A stretch of DNA of 11,890 nt, from positions 2,375 through 14,264 of the forward strand of contig DXLM01000072.1 in assembly GCA_019414725.1 (NCBI GenBank). The letters are read 5' to 3'. The notes under the pieces were generated by a model. The model saw nothing but the letters and a program-made list of their open reading frames with translations. It searched no databases and was not told the origin of the DNA. Source of the stretch: Bacteroides sp. (lineage in GTDB: Bacteria; Bacteroidota; Bacteroidia; Bacteroidales; Bacteroidaceae). Position 1 is the stretch's first letter; every line of letters begins with the position of its first letter. A program made the position numbers and the translations under genes. This document shows positions 1-7,804 of the stretch, piece after piece.

Positions 1-159
1 TTTACTGTTGCCGTTGAATATGCCGTTCCGAACTTCTCCCGGTGTTCCCGTGAATCCCACTTCCTGGCATTGCTCGGCTATCGGCAGCAAGTCTTTTATA
101 TCTCCCCGCCCTGACTTGCTTCCACTGTCTCCTGTAACGGAAATATTGAGAAAATACGA
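1..159 (-). pseudogene. Off-edge, start-less reading frame, probably a gene remnant
   Basis: On the minus strand a frame is open for 53 codons from 159 to the window edge. It is bounded upstream by an in-frame TAA at 160-162. The translation looks protein-like, with segments such as GRGDIKDLLPIAEQC and GFTGTPGEVRNG. The DNA here is also richer in G+C (31 of the first 60 bases) than the A+T-rich stretch that follows. There is no ATG or GTG between the stop and the edge, and the only TTG lies well inside, so the frame looks 5'-truncated or frameshifted rather than an intact gene. I do not recognise the family with confidence. A resemblance to the N-terminal part of VirE/BT4734-type proteins found on Bacteroides mobile elements is only a guess. 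The other minus-strand frame here reads basic, low-complexity sequence and looks like a shadow. Confidence 0.35.
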
Positions 160-276
160 TTATGTGATTCCGGTTATCAGATAGGGAGGAGGTGTAATAT
201 TTGGTCTTTTCTTTATCATAATTGTTTTTTAGACAATAAAATGCTTCTGTCTTTTCGTTTGTATGGTTAATAGAAT

Positions 277-284
277 TATATTTG
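277..284 (+). promoter_or_regulatory. Bacteroidetes -7 box (TATATTTG) for the GH95 fucosidase gene
   Basis: TATATTTG matches the Bacteroidetes consensus TAnnTTTG exactly and predicts transcription from about 288, leaving a leader of roughly 20 bases before the ATG at 309. It overlaps the alternative ATG at 282, which argues against that upstream start. A TTTG at 258-261 could be the -33 element but sits closer than the usual spacing, so only the -7 box is claimed. Confidence 0.6.
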
Positions 285-308
285 TACATTATACAATATC
301 TATTAACC

Positions 309-2768
309 ATGAAAACTTATTCATTATTAGCAGGCATTTTATTGTCTTTTTCGTTATCTATTCAGGCAGGTGATCTGAAATTGTGGTATAAGCAACCTGC
401 CGGGACGTGGGTGGAAGCGCTTCCGGTCGGCAATTCCCGGATGGGAGCGATGGTATATGGCGGAACGGCCCGTGAAGAACTTCAACTAAACGATGAAACC
501 ATGTGGGGAGGCAGTCCCTATCGGAATGACAAGCCGGAAGCATTGGAAAGTCTGCCTCAAGTGCGTGAACTGATTTTCGCCGGAAAAAACATGGAGGCTC
601 AGGACTTGATTCAAGAAAACTTTTATGCCGGGAAGCATGGTATGCCCTATCAGACAATCGGCAGTTTGATTATAGAAACCCCCGGACATGAAAAGGTTAC
701 CGATTATTATCGTGATCTGGATTTGGAACGTGCGGTGGCTACTACCCGTTACAAAGTGGATGGCGTGACTTTTCAACGTGAAGTTTTTGCATCATTTCCT
801 GATAAGGTGGTAGTGGTCCGTTTGACAGCAGACCGGCCGGGAAAACTGAATTTTAAGGTCGGATATGTGTCGCCATTGGAGCATAAAGTCAGCAGGAAAG
901 GAAAGAAATTGGTTCTGACCGGAAGGGGTAGGGATCATGAGGGAGTGAAAGGATTGATTCGTATGGAAACACAGACACAGGCTGATGTGGATGGGGGTAA
1001 GGTGAAAATTGATGACCAAAACATTACAGTGGAAGGAGCGGACAGTGTTACTCTGTATGTTTCATCGGGTACGAATTTTATTAATTATCACGATATAAGT
1101 GGCAATGAGAGTAAAAAAGCGTCCGGATATCTGTCTCTGGCATTGGGACGCCCTTATAGTCAGGTTTTACAGGAGCATATAGCTCTTTATAAAGAGCAGT
1201 TTGACCGTGTAAGATTGGATTTGGGAACCAGTGAGCGGGCTAAGCTGGAAACTGTCAAACGCATCGAACTGTTCAATGAGGGTAAGGATGTTTCTTTGGC
1301 GGTGTTGCTTTTTCAGTATGGACGTTATTTGCTTATTTCCTCCTCCCAGCCGGGAGGTCAGCCTGCCAATTTGCAAGGTATATGGAATAATAAACTGGCT
1401 GCTCCATGGGATGGAAAATATACCATCAATATTAATACGGAAATGAATTACTGGCCGGCTGAAGTGACCAATCTGAGTGAAACGCACCAGCCCTTGTTCG
1501 AAATGGTGAAAGAATTATCAGTTACCGGCAGGGAAACGGCACGGACTATGTATGGATGCAACGGATGGGTGGCTCATCACAATACAGATATATGGCGTGC
1601 CACCGGTCCGGTGGATAAGGCGTTTTATGGTACATGGCCCATGGGAGGTGCTTGGTTGACTACCCACTTGTGGCAGCATTATTTATATAGTGGGGACAAG
1701 CTGTTTCTTTCCGAAGCCTATCCGGCATTGAAAGGAGCTGCTGATTTTTATCTTGATTATTTGACTGAACATCCTGAATACGGTTGGATGGTGACTGCTC
1801 CGTCCATGTCTCCGGAACATGGACCTTCGGGAGAGGATACTAAAAAAGCTTCAACGATTGTGGCAGGTTGTACGATGGATAATCAGATAATTTTCGATGT
1901 GCTTAGCAATGCATTGCATGCGTCAAGAATTCTAAAAATGTCCGCTTCTTATCAAGATTCTTTGCGGTCTATGTTAAATCGTCTGGCCCCGATGCAGATC
2001 GGGAAATACAATCAGCTACAGGAATGGCTGGAAGACTTGGATAATCCGAATGACAAGCATCGCCATATTTCTCATGTATATGGATTGTTCCCTAGTAATC
2101 AGATATCTCCTTACACTCATCCTTTGCTTTTCCAGGCAGCTAAAAACACGTTGTTACAGCGTGGCGACGAAGCTACCGGTTGGTCCATTGGCTGGAAAGT
2201 TAATCTGTGGGCCCGTTTGCTGGACGGTAATCATGCGTTCCGGATTATTAATAATATGTTGAAGCTGCTGCCTGGAGATGAAGTGAAAGAGGCTTATCCG
2301 CAAGGACGGACTTATCCTAATCTGTTTGATGCTCATCCGCCTTTCCAGATTGACGGCAACTTTGGCTATACTGCCGGTGTGGCTGAAATGTTGTTGCAGA
2401 GCCATGACGGAGCTGTACATTTGCTTCCGGCTCTTCCGGATGCCTGGGCCACAGGAAGTGTGCAAGGACTGGTTGCCCGTGGAGGGTTTGTGGTGGATAT
2501 GAGCTGGAATGGCGTGCAGCTGGATAAAGCGAAGATTCATTCCCGTTTGGGAGGTAATTTGCGTTTACGTTCGTATGTTCCTTTGCGTGGGGTTGGATTA
2601 AAAGAGGCAAAAGGTAAGAATCCGAATGAATATTATATGCAGGCAGATATCAAAGAGCCTTTGGTTTCCAAGGAGATAAATCCGCAATACCCTGCTTTGT
2701 ATAAGGTGTATGAATATGACTTGATGACAGAACAGGGACAAGATTATATAGTGGAGCGTGGGTTATAA
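309..2768 (+). CDS. GH95 family alpha-L-fucosidase, secreted
   Basis: Glycoside hydrolase of family GH95, 819 residues. Known members are inverting enzymes that release alpha-1,2-linked L-fucose from host glycans and milk oligosaccharides; a few act on L-galactose. Residues 1-20 form a signal peptide (MKTYSLLAGILLSFSLSIQA), so the enzyme is exported. The family landmarks are in order: LQGIWNN, then TININTEMNYW with the Asn pair N374 and N376; a SPE motif giving the general acid E503; and QIDGNFG giving D682. These correspond to the Asn pair, Glu and Asp of the Bifidobacterium bifidum AfcA active site. Length is normal and no frame break was seen. The ATG at 309 is preferred over 282 because the upstream one overlaps the -7 box and would spoil the signal peptide. 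No SusC/SusD pair is visible nearby. The exact linkage cleaved cannot be read from sequence. Confidence 0.93.
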   Translation: MKTYSLLAGILLSFSLSIQAGDLKLWYKQPAGTWVEALPVGNSRMGAMVYGGTAREELQLNDETMWGGSPYRNDKPEALESLPQVRELIFAGKNMEAQDLIQENFYAGKHGMPYQTIGSLIIETPGHEKVTDYYRDLDLERAVATTRYKVDGVTFQREVFASFPDKVVVVRLTADRPGKLNFKVGYVSPLEHKVSRKGKKLVLTGRGRDHEGVKGLIRMETQTQADVDGGKVKIDDQNITVEGADSVTLYVSSGTNFINYHDISGNESKKASGYLSLALGRPYSQVLQEHIALYKEQFDRVRLDLGTSERAKLETVKRIELFNEGKDVSLAVLLFQYGRYLLISSSQPGGQPANLQGIWNNKLAAPWDGKYTININTEMNYWPAEVTNLSETHQPLFEMVKELSVTGRETARTMYGCNGWVAHHNTDIWRATGPVDKAFYGTWPMGGAWLTTHLWQHYLYSGDKLFLSEAYPALKGAADFYLDYLTEHPEYGWMVTAPSMSPEHGPSGEDTKKASTIVAGCTMDNQIIFDVLSNALHASRILKMSASYQDSLRSMLNRLAPMQIGKYNQLQEWLEDLDNPNDKHRHISHVYGLFPSNQISPYTHPLLFQAAKNTLLQRGDEATGWSIGWKVNLWARLLDGNHAFRIINNMLKLLPGDEVKEAYPQGRTYPNLFDAHPPFQIDGNFGYTAGVAEMLLQSHDGAVHLLPALPDAWATGSVQGLVARGGFVVDMSWNGVQLDKAKIHSRLGGNLRLRSYVPLRGVGLKEAKGKNPNEYYMQADIKEPLVSKEINPQYPALYKVYEYDLMTEQGQDYIVERGL

Positions 2769-2778
2769 TACATGAAGA

Positions 2779-2820
2779 TGCCCAAAGTGATTTGTGCATT
2801 ATTTCACTTTGGGCACTTTT
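2779..2820 (+). terminator. Intrinsic terminator after the GH95 gene
   Basis: A perfect 12-bp stem, TGCCCAAAGTGA (2779-2790) pairing with TCACTTTGGGCA (2804-2815), with a 13-base loop and followed by CTTTT. It lies 10 bases past the fucosidase stop codon. It also sits downstream of the convergent ric fragment that ends at 2848, but the minus-strand side has no T-run, so it mainly serves the plus strand. Confidence 0.8.
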
Positions 2821-2847
2821 GTGAATGGAAGTGTCATGGTGTAGTTA

Positions 2848-3375
2848 TCAGATGGCTTCCTTCTTTTCCAATTCTAATGCTCTGGGAAAAATGATATTGT
2901 TTTCCAGGTGGATATGTTCATGTAATGCCTCTTCAAATTGTTTCAATTGTTGTAAAACCAAGCGGAAGCTGGCACAAGCATCTTCAGGGGCGGTGAATCC
3001 GTTGGTTAATGAAGAGATTTTTTCAAAACGTTCTCCTTCGTGGTTATGTTCATCTTCCATCACTTCGATGGGATACAGAATGGTGCCGCAATGAAATTCA
3101 ACTATTTTCAAGCCTTCCTCTTTGGCTTGGAACATTTCATAAACATAAGGAAATAGTACATTCTCTTCTTTTGATAAATGATTTTCCAAATCAAGAAGCG
3201 AGTCGCGGAACAGTGCCTGGACTTGCAATAACTCTGGATGATTCTTTGAATGCGCTTCGGTTACTTTGGTTAATAATGCTTCTATTTGCGGACCTTTGGC
3301 ACGGATTCCCCGATGGTGTATTTTCAATACGTAGTCTATTAATAAATCGATGGGCCATCCGGCAAAGTCAGGACA
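2848..3375 (-). pseudogene. ric: Ric (ScdA/YtfE-type) Fe-S repair protein, C-terminal hemerythrin half, frameshifted
   Basis: Carries the hemerythrin-like di-iron domain of Ric, the repair-of-iron-centres protein that restores Fe-S clusters damaged by nitric oxide or oxidants. The usual ligand motifs are present: KIHHRG; an EAHSKNHPEL segment; HLSKEE (HxxxE); EDEHNHEGE; and HIHLEN (HxxxE) near the end. Reading back past the only potential start (TTG at 3327), the frame continues as PDFAGWPIDLLIDYVLKIHH, the normal linker of the full-length family, up to an in-frame TAA at 3376-3378. This half therefore has no proper start of its own and belongs with the ScdA_N half immediately upstream. It might still be made as a stand-alone hemerythrin from the TTG, but no clear ribosome binding site was seen. 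A sequencing error is the main alternative to true gene decay. Confidence 0.8.
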
Positions 3376-3578
3376 TTACTAACCGTATTCTCTTGTAATT
3401 CATTTAATTCACGTGCTACTGCTTCGGGATCAATACCACGGTTCCGGCAGGCTTCTGCAAACGGAGTATTGCCATGGCAGCAAAAATCAATATGGTAACG
3501 GGAGAATACTTTGGTTGTATCAAAGTTGCCGGCTACAATTTGTCCGACTGTACATGAATGGTAATTTTTCTGTTTCAT
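3339..3578 (-). pseudogene. ric: Ric (ScdA/YtfE-type) Fe-S repair protein, N-terminal ScdA_N half, frameshifted
   Basis: Encodes the ScdA_N (DUF542) domain that begins Ric proteins: KNYHSCTVGQIVAGNF, then the double-cysteine motif YHIDFCCHG, then an AEACRNRGID segment. The start is taken at the ATG at 3578, 11 bases after the hcp stop, because family members begin just before the TVGxIVAxNF motif. An ATG at 3611 in the same frame would overlap hcp and add 11 residues of unconvincing sequence. After SNV the frame runs into unrelated residues (LTLPDGPSIY) and stops at 3339-3341, while the adjacent frame continues the family sequence. Restoring one C at the CC of 3371-3372 would fuse the halves into a single protein of about 243 residues, the usual size for Ric. 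Co-transcribed with hcp by position. Free-standing ScdA_N proteins exist, so this half alone could retain some function. Confidence 0.8.
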
Positions 3579-3589
3579 AATTATTCCGT

Positions 3590-5260
3590 TTATCCGTTCG
3601 TTAATCCCCATTTTCTCATATCACTTTCTACTGTACCGATACCGCTTACTCCAAAGTTTTCGACCAGTACTTTCGTCACGTTGGGCGAGAGGAATGCGGG
3701 TAAGGTGGGACCGAGATGAATCTCTTTTATGCCCAAACTGAGTAATGCCAGCAATACGATTACCGCTTTCTGTTCATACCAGGCGATATTGTAAACAATG
3801 GGCAGTTCATTGATGTCATGTAGCCCGAATACTTCCTTCAGTTTGAGGGCGATGACTGCCAATGAATAGCTATCGTTACATTGTCCTGCGTCCAAAACAC
3901 GCGGAATGCCATTAATCTCACCTAACCCTAGTTTGTTATAACGATATTTAGCACATCCGGCTGTTAAAATGACTGTGTCTTTGGGGAGCATCTCGGCAAA
4001 AGCGGTGTAGTAATCGCGACTGCGCATACGTCCGTCACAACCAGCCATGACGATGAACTTACGGATAGCTCCGCTCTTTACCGCTTCTACTACCTTGTCT
4101 GCTAGTTGTAATACCTGATTATGGGCAAAACCACCAACGATTTCTCCATGTTCTATTTCTGTCGGTGCGGCACATTGTTTGGCTGTTTCTATAATTTCAG
4201 TATAGTCCTTATGTCCTTTCTCGTCTGCTGTAATATGCTTGCAGCCGGGATATCCGGTAGAATTAGTGGTAAACATGCGTTCTTTATAAGTGGCATTGGG
4301 CAGAGGGGGAACGATGCAGTTGGTTGTGAACAGGATAGGACCATTGAACGAGGTAAACTCCTCCCGTTGTTTCCACCAGGCATTTCCATAGTTTCCTGCA
4401 AAATGTGTATATTTTTTAAATGCCGGATAGTAATGTGCAGGAAGCATTTCACCGTGAGTATATACGTCCACGCCACTGTCTTTGGTTTGTTCCAACAATT
4501 CTTCCAGATCATGCAGGTCATGTCCGCTTATCAGAATACCGGGGCGAGTACCTGTTCCTATATTTACATGGGTAATTTCCGGATTACCATACCTGGAAGT
4601 ATTTGCCTTGTCGAGCAGAGCCATTGTTCGAACGCCTATTTCACCTGTTTTCAGTGCTAATACAGTCAGTTCATCAGCCGATAAAGATTTTGTTGTAATT
4701 TGTGCGATGGTGTTCTGCATGAAACGATGAATACTTTCGTCATTATGTCCTAACCTCATGGCATGTTCCAGATAAGCAGCCATTCCTTTCAGACCATACA
4801 TAATCAGTTCTTTTAAAGAGCGTAGATCCTCGTTTTGTTCACGTAATACGCCGACTGTTGCGGCTTTTGCATCATATTCATCGCGGCTGCCTTTCCAATT
4901 TAACTCATCGGCTTCCGGCAGAGGAATGTCCTTGGCAGAGGCTTGATGCTTAAGGTCATCACGTATTGCTAATCCTTTGTCAATGCGTTTTGTAATGCTT
5001 TCGTCATCGAAATTGGCATTGGTAATGGTACAGAATAAGGCGTCTACAATGAAATTGTCCACTTCTTTTTCAATGGGGAGGGAATGCTGGCGCAATTGAT
5101 CCGCCACAACAGAAATTCCTCGTACTACAAAGAGCAATAAATCCATGGTACGTGCTGTAGTTGCCTTTTTTCCACAAACACCTTTTAAGGTGCAACCGAA
5201 ACCTTTGGCTGTTTCCTGACATTGGAAACAAAACATGTTATTCTCCATATCTTTTTTCAT
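3590..5260 (-). CDS. hcp: Hybrid cluster protein (Hcp), annotated as hydroxylamine reductase
   Basis: Cytoplasmic hybrid cluster protein, 556 residues. The family reduces hydroxylamine in vitro, and NO-reductase or protein S-nitrosylation roles have been proposed, generally under anaerobic nitrosative stress. The N-terminal cysteines C11, C14, C23 and C29 have the spacing Cx2Cx8Cx5C, typical of strict anaerobes, whose cluster is [4Fe-4S] rather than the [2Fe-2S] of the E. coli type. All ligands of the hybrid cluster appear: H247 (SGHDLHD), E271 (THGEM), C315 (TTNC), C408 (MAGCDGR, the persulfide position), C436, C461, and E496 and K498 in WYEQK. The order and spacing follow the Desulfovibrio enzyme closely. 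The start could equally be one of the next two in-frame ATGs (M5 or M9), since the family core starts at MFCFQC. First gene of a probable hcp-ric operon, divergent from a Crp/Fnr regulator. Confidence 0.96.
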   Translation of the reverse strand: MKKDMENNMFCFQCQETAKGFGCTLKGVCGKKATTARTMDLLLFVVRGISVVADQLRQHSLPIEKEVDNFIVDALFCTITNANFDDESITKRIDKGLAIRDDLKHQASAKDIPLPEADELNWKGSRDEYDAKAATVGVLREQNEDLRSLKELIMYGLKGMAAYLEHAMRLGHNDESIHRFMQNTIAQITTKSLSADELTVLALKTGEIGVRTMALLDKANTSRYGNPEITHVNIGTGTRPGILISGHDLHDLEELLEQTKDSGVDVYTHGEMLPAHYYPAFKKYTHFAGNYGNAWWKQREEFTSFNGPILFTTNCIVPPLPNATYKERMFTTNSTGYPGCKHITADEKGHKDYTEIIETAKQCAAPTEIEHGEIVGGFAHNQVLQLADKVVEAVKSGAIRKFIVMAGCDGRMRSRDYYTAFAEMLPKDTVILTAGCAKYRYNKLGLGEINGIPRVLDAGQCNDSYSLAVIALKLKEVFGLHDINELPIVYNIAWYEQKAVIVLLALLSLGIKEIHLGPTLPAFLSPNVTKVLVENFGVSGIGTVESDMRKWGLTNG

Positions 5261-5285
5261 TTTAATGATTTCTATTACTTTTGTG

Positions 5286-5293
5286 CAAAAGTA
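5286..5293 (-). promoter_or_regulatory. Bacteroidetes -7 box (TACTTTTG) for hcp-ric
   Basis: Read on the minus strand, 5293 to 5286 is TACTTTTG, an exact match to TAnnTTTG. It predicts a start near 5282 and a leader of about 22 bases before the hcp ATG at 5260. No TTTG is found at the -33 position, which fits a promoter that needs an activator. Confidence 0.6.
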
Positions 5294-5314
5294 GATGGTT
5301 TTCGTCTTTTAAGT

Positions 5315-5330
5315 TGTACCATATGTTACA
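5315..5330. promoter_or_regulatory. Candidate Crp/Fnr-type operator between hcp and its divergent regulator
   Basis: TGTACC-ATAT-GTTACA is a 16-bp inverted repeat with one mismatched pair. Its centre (5322.5) lies about 40-41 bp upstream of the hcp start predicted from the -7 box, the class II activator position of Crp/Fnr proteins. It is 33-48 bp before the regulator ATG, so it could also mediate autoregulation. The sequence shows the palindrome and its position; binding by the neighbouring regulator is inferred. Confidence 0.55.
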
Positions 5331-5362
5331 GCGGATACAAATAACAGTTAAAAGAAAGTAGG

Positions 5363-5953
5363 ATGGAACTGACAGGATTATTGCAGATGGCTCCTTTCCA
5401 GGGAATGAAAGAGGAAGAATTGGTTGCTTTCCTGTTCGGCCTTCCGAATAGTTTGAAGCACTTTGAACCGGGTGATATCATTGCCCGGCAAGGTGACTTA
5501 TGTAAAGGGCTGTACATTCTTGCATCGGGAAGTGTACGGGCGGGAATGATAAATGATGAAGGGAAAGAACTGACGGTAGAAGAAATTGGAGCTCCTAACT
5601 TGCTGGCTTCGGCTTTTATTTTTGCCACTGAAAATCGTTTTCCCGTTAATGTAGAGGCAATAGGACCTTGTGAGGTTTTTGTAATAGGTAAAGAACGATT
5701 TTTAGAATTTATGCGTTTGCATCCATTGATGATGCAGAATTTTTTGAAGGATATTTCGGACAGGAGTGTCTTTTTAAGCAGGAAATTGAATGAGTTTGCT
5801 TTGTTGAATTTAAAGACTCGTTTGTTGAAATATCTAGAAACACATTCTGTTATTCATAATCAGCAGGAGGTGGCGCAGAAGCTGGGAGTTACTCGTCCGT
5901 CATTGGCCAGGGCGCTGTCTGAACTGGTGAATGAAGGGAAAATAAAGAAATAA
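5363..5953 (+). CDS. Crp/Fnr-family transcriptional regulator, HcpR-like by context
   Basis: Cytoplasmic DNA-binding regulator of 196 residues. The N-terminal two thirds is a cyclic-nucleotide-binding-type beta barrel: FEPGDIIARQGD, then GLYILASGSVRAG, then the region ending NRFPVNVEAIGPCEVF. A long dimerisation helix follows, then a helix-turn-helix (QQEVAQKLGVTRPSLARALS, followed by ELVNEGKI). The Arg-Ser pair that binds cAMP phosphate in Crp is not evident (NRFPVNVEA instead), so the ligand is probably not cAMP. No Fnr-type N-terminal cysteine cluster is seen. The protein stops almost directly after the recognition helix, so the winged part is short compared with typical members of 210-230 residues. 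Because it is divergent from hcp with a palindrome between them, an HcpR-like role in sensing nitrosative stress is the best inference; the name is not proven. Confidence 0.9.
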   Translation: MELTGLLQMAPFQGMKEEELVAFLFGLPNSLKHFEPGDIIARQGDLCKGLYILASGSVRAGMINDEGKELTVEEIGAPNLLASAFIFATENRFPVNVEAIGPCEVFVIGKERFLEFMRLHPLMMQNFLKDISDRSVFLSRKLNEFALLNLKTRLLKYLETHSVIHNQQEVAQKLGVTRPSLARALSELVNEGKIKK

Positions 5954-6147
5954 ATTGAGATTTCTTTTTTATGGGTAAAGTGGAAAAACGTATCTTGTAT
6001 CTTTAAGAGTTTTTGTGTGTAACCCATTCTTGTGAAAGTGTTCAAGGTGTTTTGTTATAAATACTTTGACTTTAAAGAAAAGGATCTTTGTCTATAAGGA
6101 TTTGTTCTTTTGAAATGAGGACCATATTGAAATTTTCTTGATTAAAA

Positions 6148-6193
6148 AAGAGGGTGAATTCAAGACCCTTTATTTGTCTTGATTCACCCTTTT
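6148..6193. terminator. Shared hairpin terminator between the Crp/Fnr regulator and the sulfatase
   Basis: GGGTGAAT (6152-6159) plus CAAGAC (6161-6166) pair with GTCTTG (6176-6181) plus ATTCACCC (6182-6189), with T6160 bulged, a 9-base loop, and A:T pairs extending the base. On the minus strand the stem is followed by CTTTTTTAAT, so it is a good terminator for the sulfatase, which ends at 6228. On the plus strand it is followed by TTTT and may also stop transcripts from the regulator. The preceding 5954-6147 holds no gene I can support. Confidence 0.75.
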
Positions 6194-6227
6194 GGAGACA
6201 ACATTGGGTTGGTGTGTATTCAGCATG

Positions 6228-7775
6228 TTACTTCATCTGGATACTTTTATTTCGTACTTTTCTCAATATTTGTTGTAATTCGAATACTTTTTCGGGATGT
6301 TCAGTCGCTAAATTCACCTTTTCACCTGCTTGTTTCATATCATATAACTGGGGAATACCTAAATAACCAGTTTCAATTTTCGGACCCCAGGGAATCATTT
6401 TAGGACCATCGCTGCCTTCAATAAATTTCCAATCTTTAGTACGCACGGATAGAGTGTGATTGGATGCCTGTTCAATAACCCATGGGCGGTCTGTTTTGTC
6501 TTGTCCTAATAGATTTGCTAACCGGTTGTAGCTGTCGGGAGCACTTCCTTTCGGAATACGGGCATCTACCAGAGAAGCTAGTGATGCCAGCCAGTCTATT
6601 TGCGAAATAAGCACATCGCTGACTTCCGGCTTGTTGATGGCTTTAGGCCAGTGTACAATTACAGGAACACGAGTCCCCCCTTCAAATGCACTGTATTTTC
6701 CACCTCTCAGGTTGCCGGCAGGTTCGTGCCCGTTCAGTAACTCTTCTGCCTTGTCATCATATCCGTCGTCTACTACCGGTCCATTGTCGCTGGAAAGAAT
6801 AATTAATGTGTTTTGGGTTAATCCCATTTTATCGAGAGCTTCGAGTAACTGACCTACACTCCAGTCAAATTGTGCGATAGCATCACCGCGCAGTCCCATC
6901 TTGTTTTTACCACGGAAACGATTATGTGGAAAACGGGGAACGTGCACATCATTAGTGGCGAAATACATAAAGAAAGGCTCGTCTTTATGTTGTTTGATAA
7001 AATCAACTGCATGTGCGGTAATGGAATCGGCTATATTTTCATCTTTCCATAATGCTTTGCCACCTCCTTTCATATAACCGATTCGGCTGATACCGTTCAC
7101 GATAGACATATCATGACCGTGACTCGGTTTCAGATTATATAAAAGTTCAGGGTTGTCTTTTCCGGTAGGTTCACCGGGGAAATTTTTTATATAGCTTACT
7201 TCTATCGGAGCTGAAGGATCATAATTGGCTACTTGGCCATTCTCGATAAATACACAGGGAACCCGGTCGGCTGTGGCTGCCATGATATAAGAATAGTCAA
7301 ACCCCAAATCACCTAGAGAAGCGGAGAGAGGAGCATTCCAGTCTTGTTGTGCAGTTTTATCACCTAATCCTAAATGCCATTTGCCAAATGCTCCTGTGGC
7401 ATATCCGGAGCTTTTAAACATATCTGCCATAGTATATTGCTCGGGACGTATAATCATTCCTGCATTGCCGGCAGCTACATCTGTTCCGGGTTTACGCCAT
7501 GCATATTCTCCGGTCAGCATGGAATATCTGGATGGGGTACTGGTAGCGGCGGTGGCGTGTGCGTTGATAAATCGTATCCCTTCGGATGCCAGACGGTTGA
7601 CATTTGGAGTTTGTACGTTTTTTGCTCCATAACACTCCAAGTCACCATATCCTAAATCATCAGCATAGATGAAGATAACATTGGGCTTGTCTGTATTTTG
7701 ATTTTTGTTTTCCGCATGAACAGCCAAGCATGAAGTAAGTGCCAATGAAAGCATTCCGTAATGTCTTTTTTTCAT
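6228..7775 (-). CDS. Secreted S1-family sulfatase (arylsulfatase type, Ser-type formylglycine motif)
   Basis: Formylglycine-dependent sulfatase of 515 residues that removes sulfate esters, most likely from host or dietary glycans. Landmarks are IYADDLGYGD with the metal-binding Asp pair D39-D40; the maturation motif STPSR (residues 79-83), in which S79 is the residue converted to formylglycine; then MLTG, GKWHLG, ATNDVH, SSDNGP and GGTRVP. Because the modified residue is Ser rather than Cys, maturation would need an anaerobic radical-SAM enzyme (anSME), as usual in Bacteroides. The start is the ATG at 7775, which gives a clean export signal (MKKRHYGMLSLALTSC...AVHA). Sixty further in-frame codons upstream look non-coding and contain the promoter. 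LTSC at residues 13-16 fits a lipobox, so the enzyme could be a lipoprotein, but cleavage after AVHA by signal peptidase I is also possible. The S1 subfamily and the sulfate position removed are not resolved. Confidence 0.93.
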   Translation of the reverse strand: MKKRHYGMLSLALTSCLAVHAENKNQNTDKPNVIFIYADDLGYGDLECYGAKNVQTPNVNRLASEGIRFINAHATAATSTPSRYSMLTGEYAWRKPGTDVAAGNAGMIIRPEQYTMADMFKSSGYATGAFGKWHLGLGDKTAQQDWNAPLSASLGDLGFDYSYIMAATADRVPCVFIENGQVANYDPSAPIEVSYIKNFPGEPTGKDNPELLYNLKPSHGHDMSIVNGISRIGYMKGGGKALWKDENIADSITAHAVDFIKQHKDEPFFMYFATNDVHVPRFPHNRFRGKNKMGLRGDAIAQFDWSVGQLLEALDKMGLTQNTLIILSSDNGPVVDDGYDDKAEELLNGHEPAGNLRGGKYSAFEGGTRVPVIVHWPKAINKPEVSDVLISQIDWLASLASLVDARIPKGSAPDSYNRLANLLGQDKTDRPWVIEQASNHTLSVRTKDWKFIEGSDGPKMIPWGPKIETGYLGIPQLYDMKQAGEKVNLATEHPEKVFELQQILRKVRNKSIQMK

Positions 7776-7804
7776 AGTAATTATATTGTTTAGTGAGTAA
7801 TCAA

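Noticed and set aside
282..308. Upstream ATG for the GH95 gene, adding MYIIQYLLT
   Set aside because: It overlaps the TATATTTG -7 box, so it would lie before the transcript start, and it would disturb the signal peptide.
2..310. A 102-codon minus-strand open frame at the left edge
   Set aside because: It covers the fucosidase promoter and start, its composition is basic and low-complexity, and an overlapping minus-strand frame reads more like a real protein.
3339..3380. Programmed -1 frameshifting to make full-length Ric
   Set aside because: No X-XXY-YYZ slippery heptamer is in the right frame within the overlap, and the family does not use recoding. A base loss or a sequence error is simpler.
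4121..4660. A 179-codon plus-strand open frame antisense to hcp
   Set aside because: hcp on the other strand has complete family motifs throughout this interval. The antisense frame has no recognisable pattern and is rich in Cys and Phe, as expected of a shadow.
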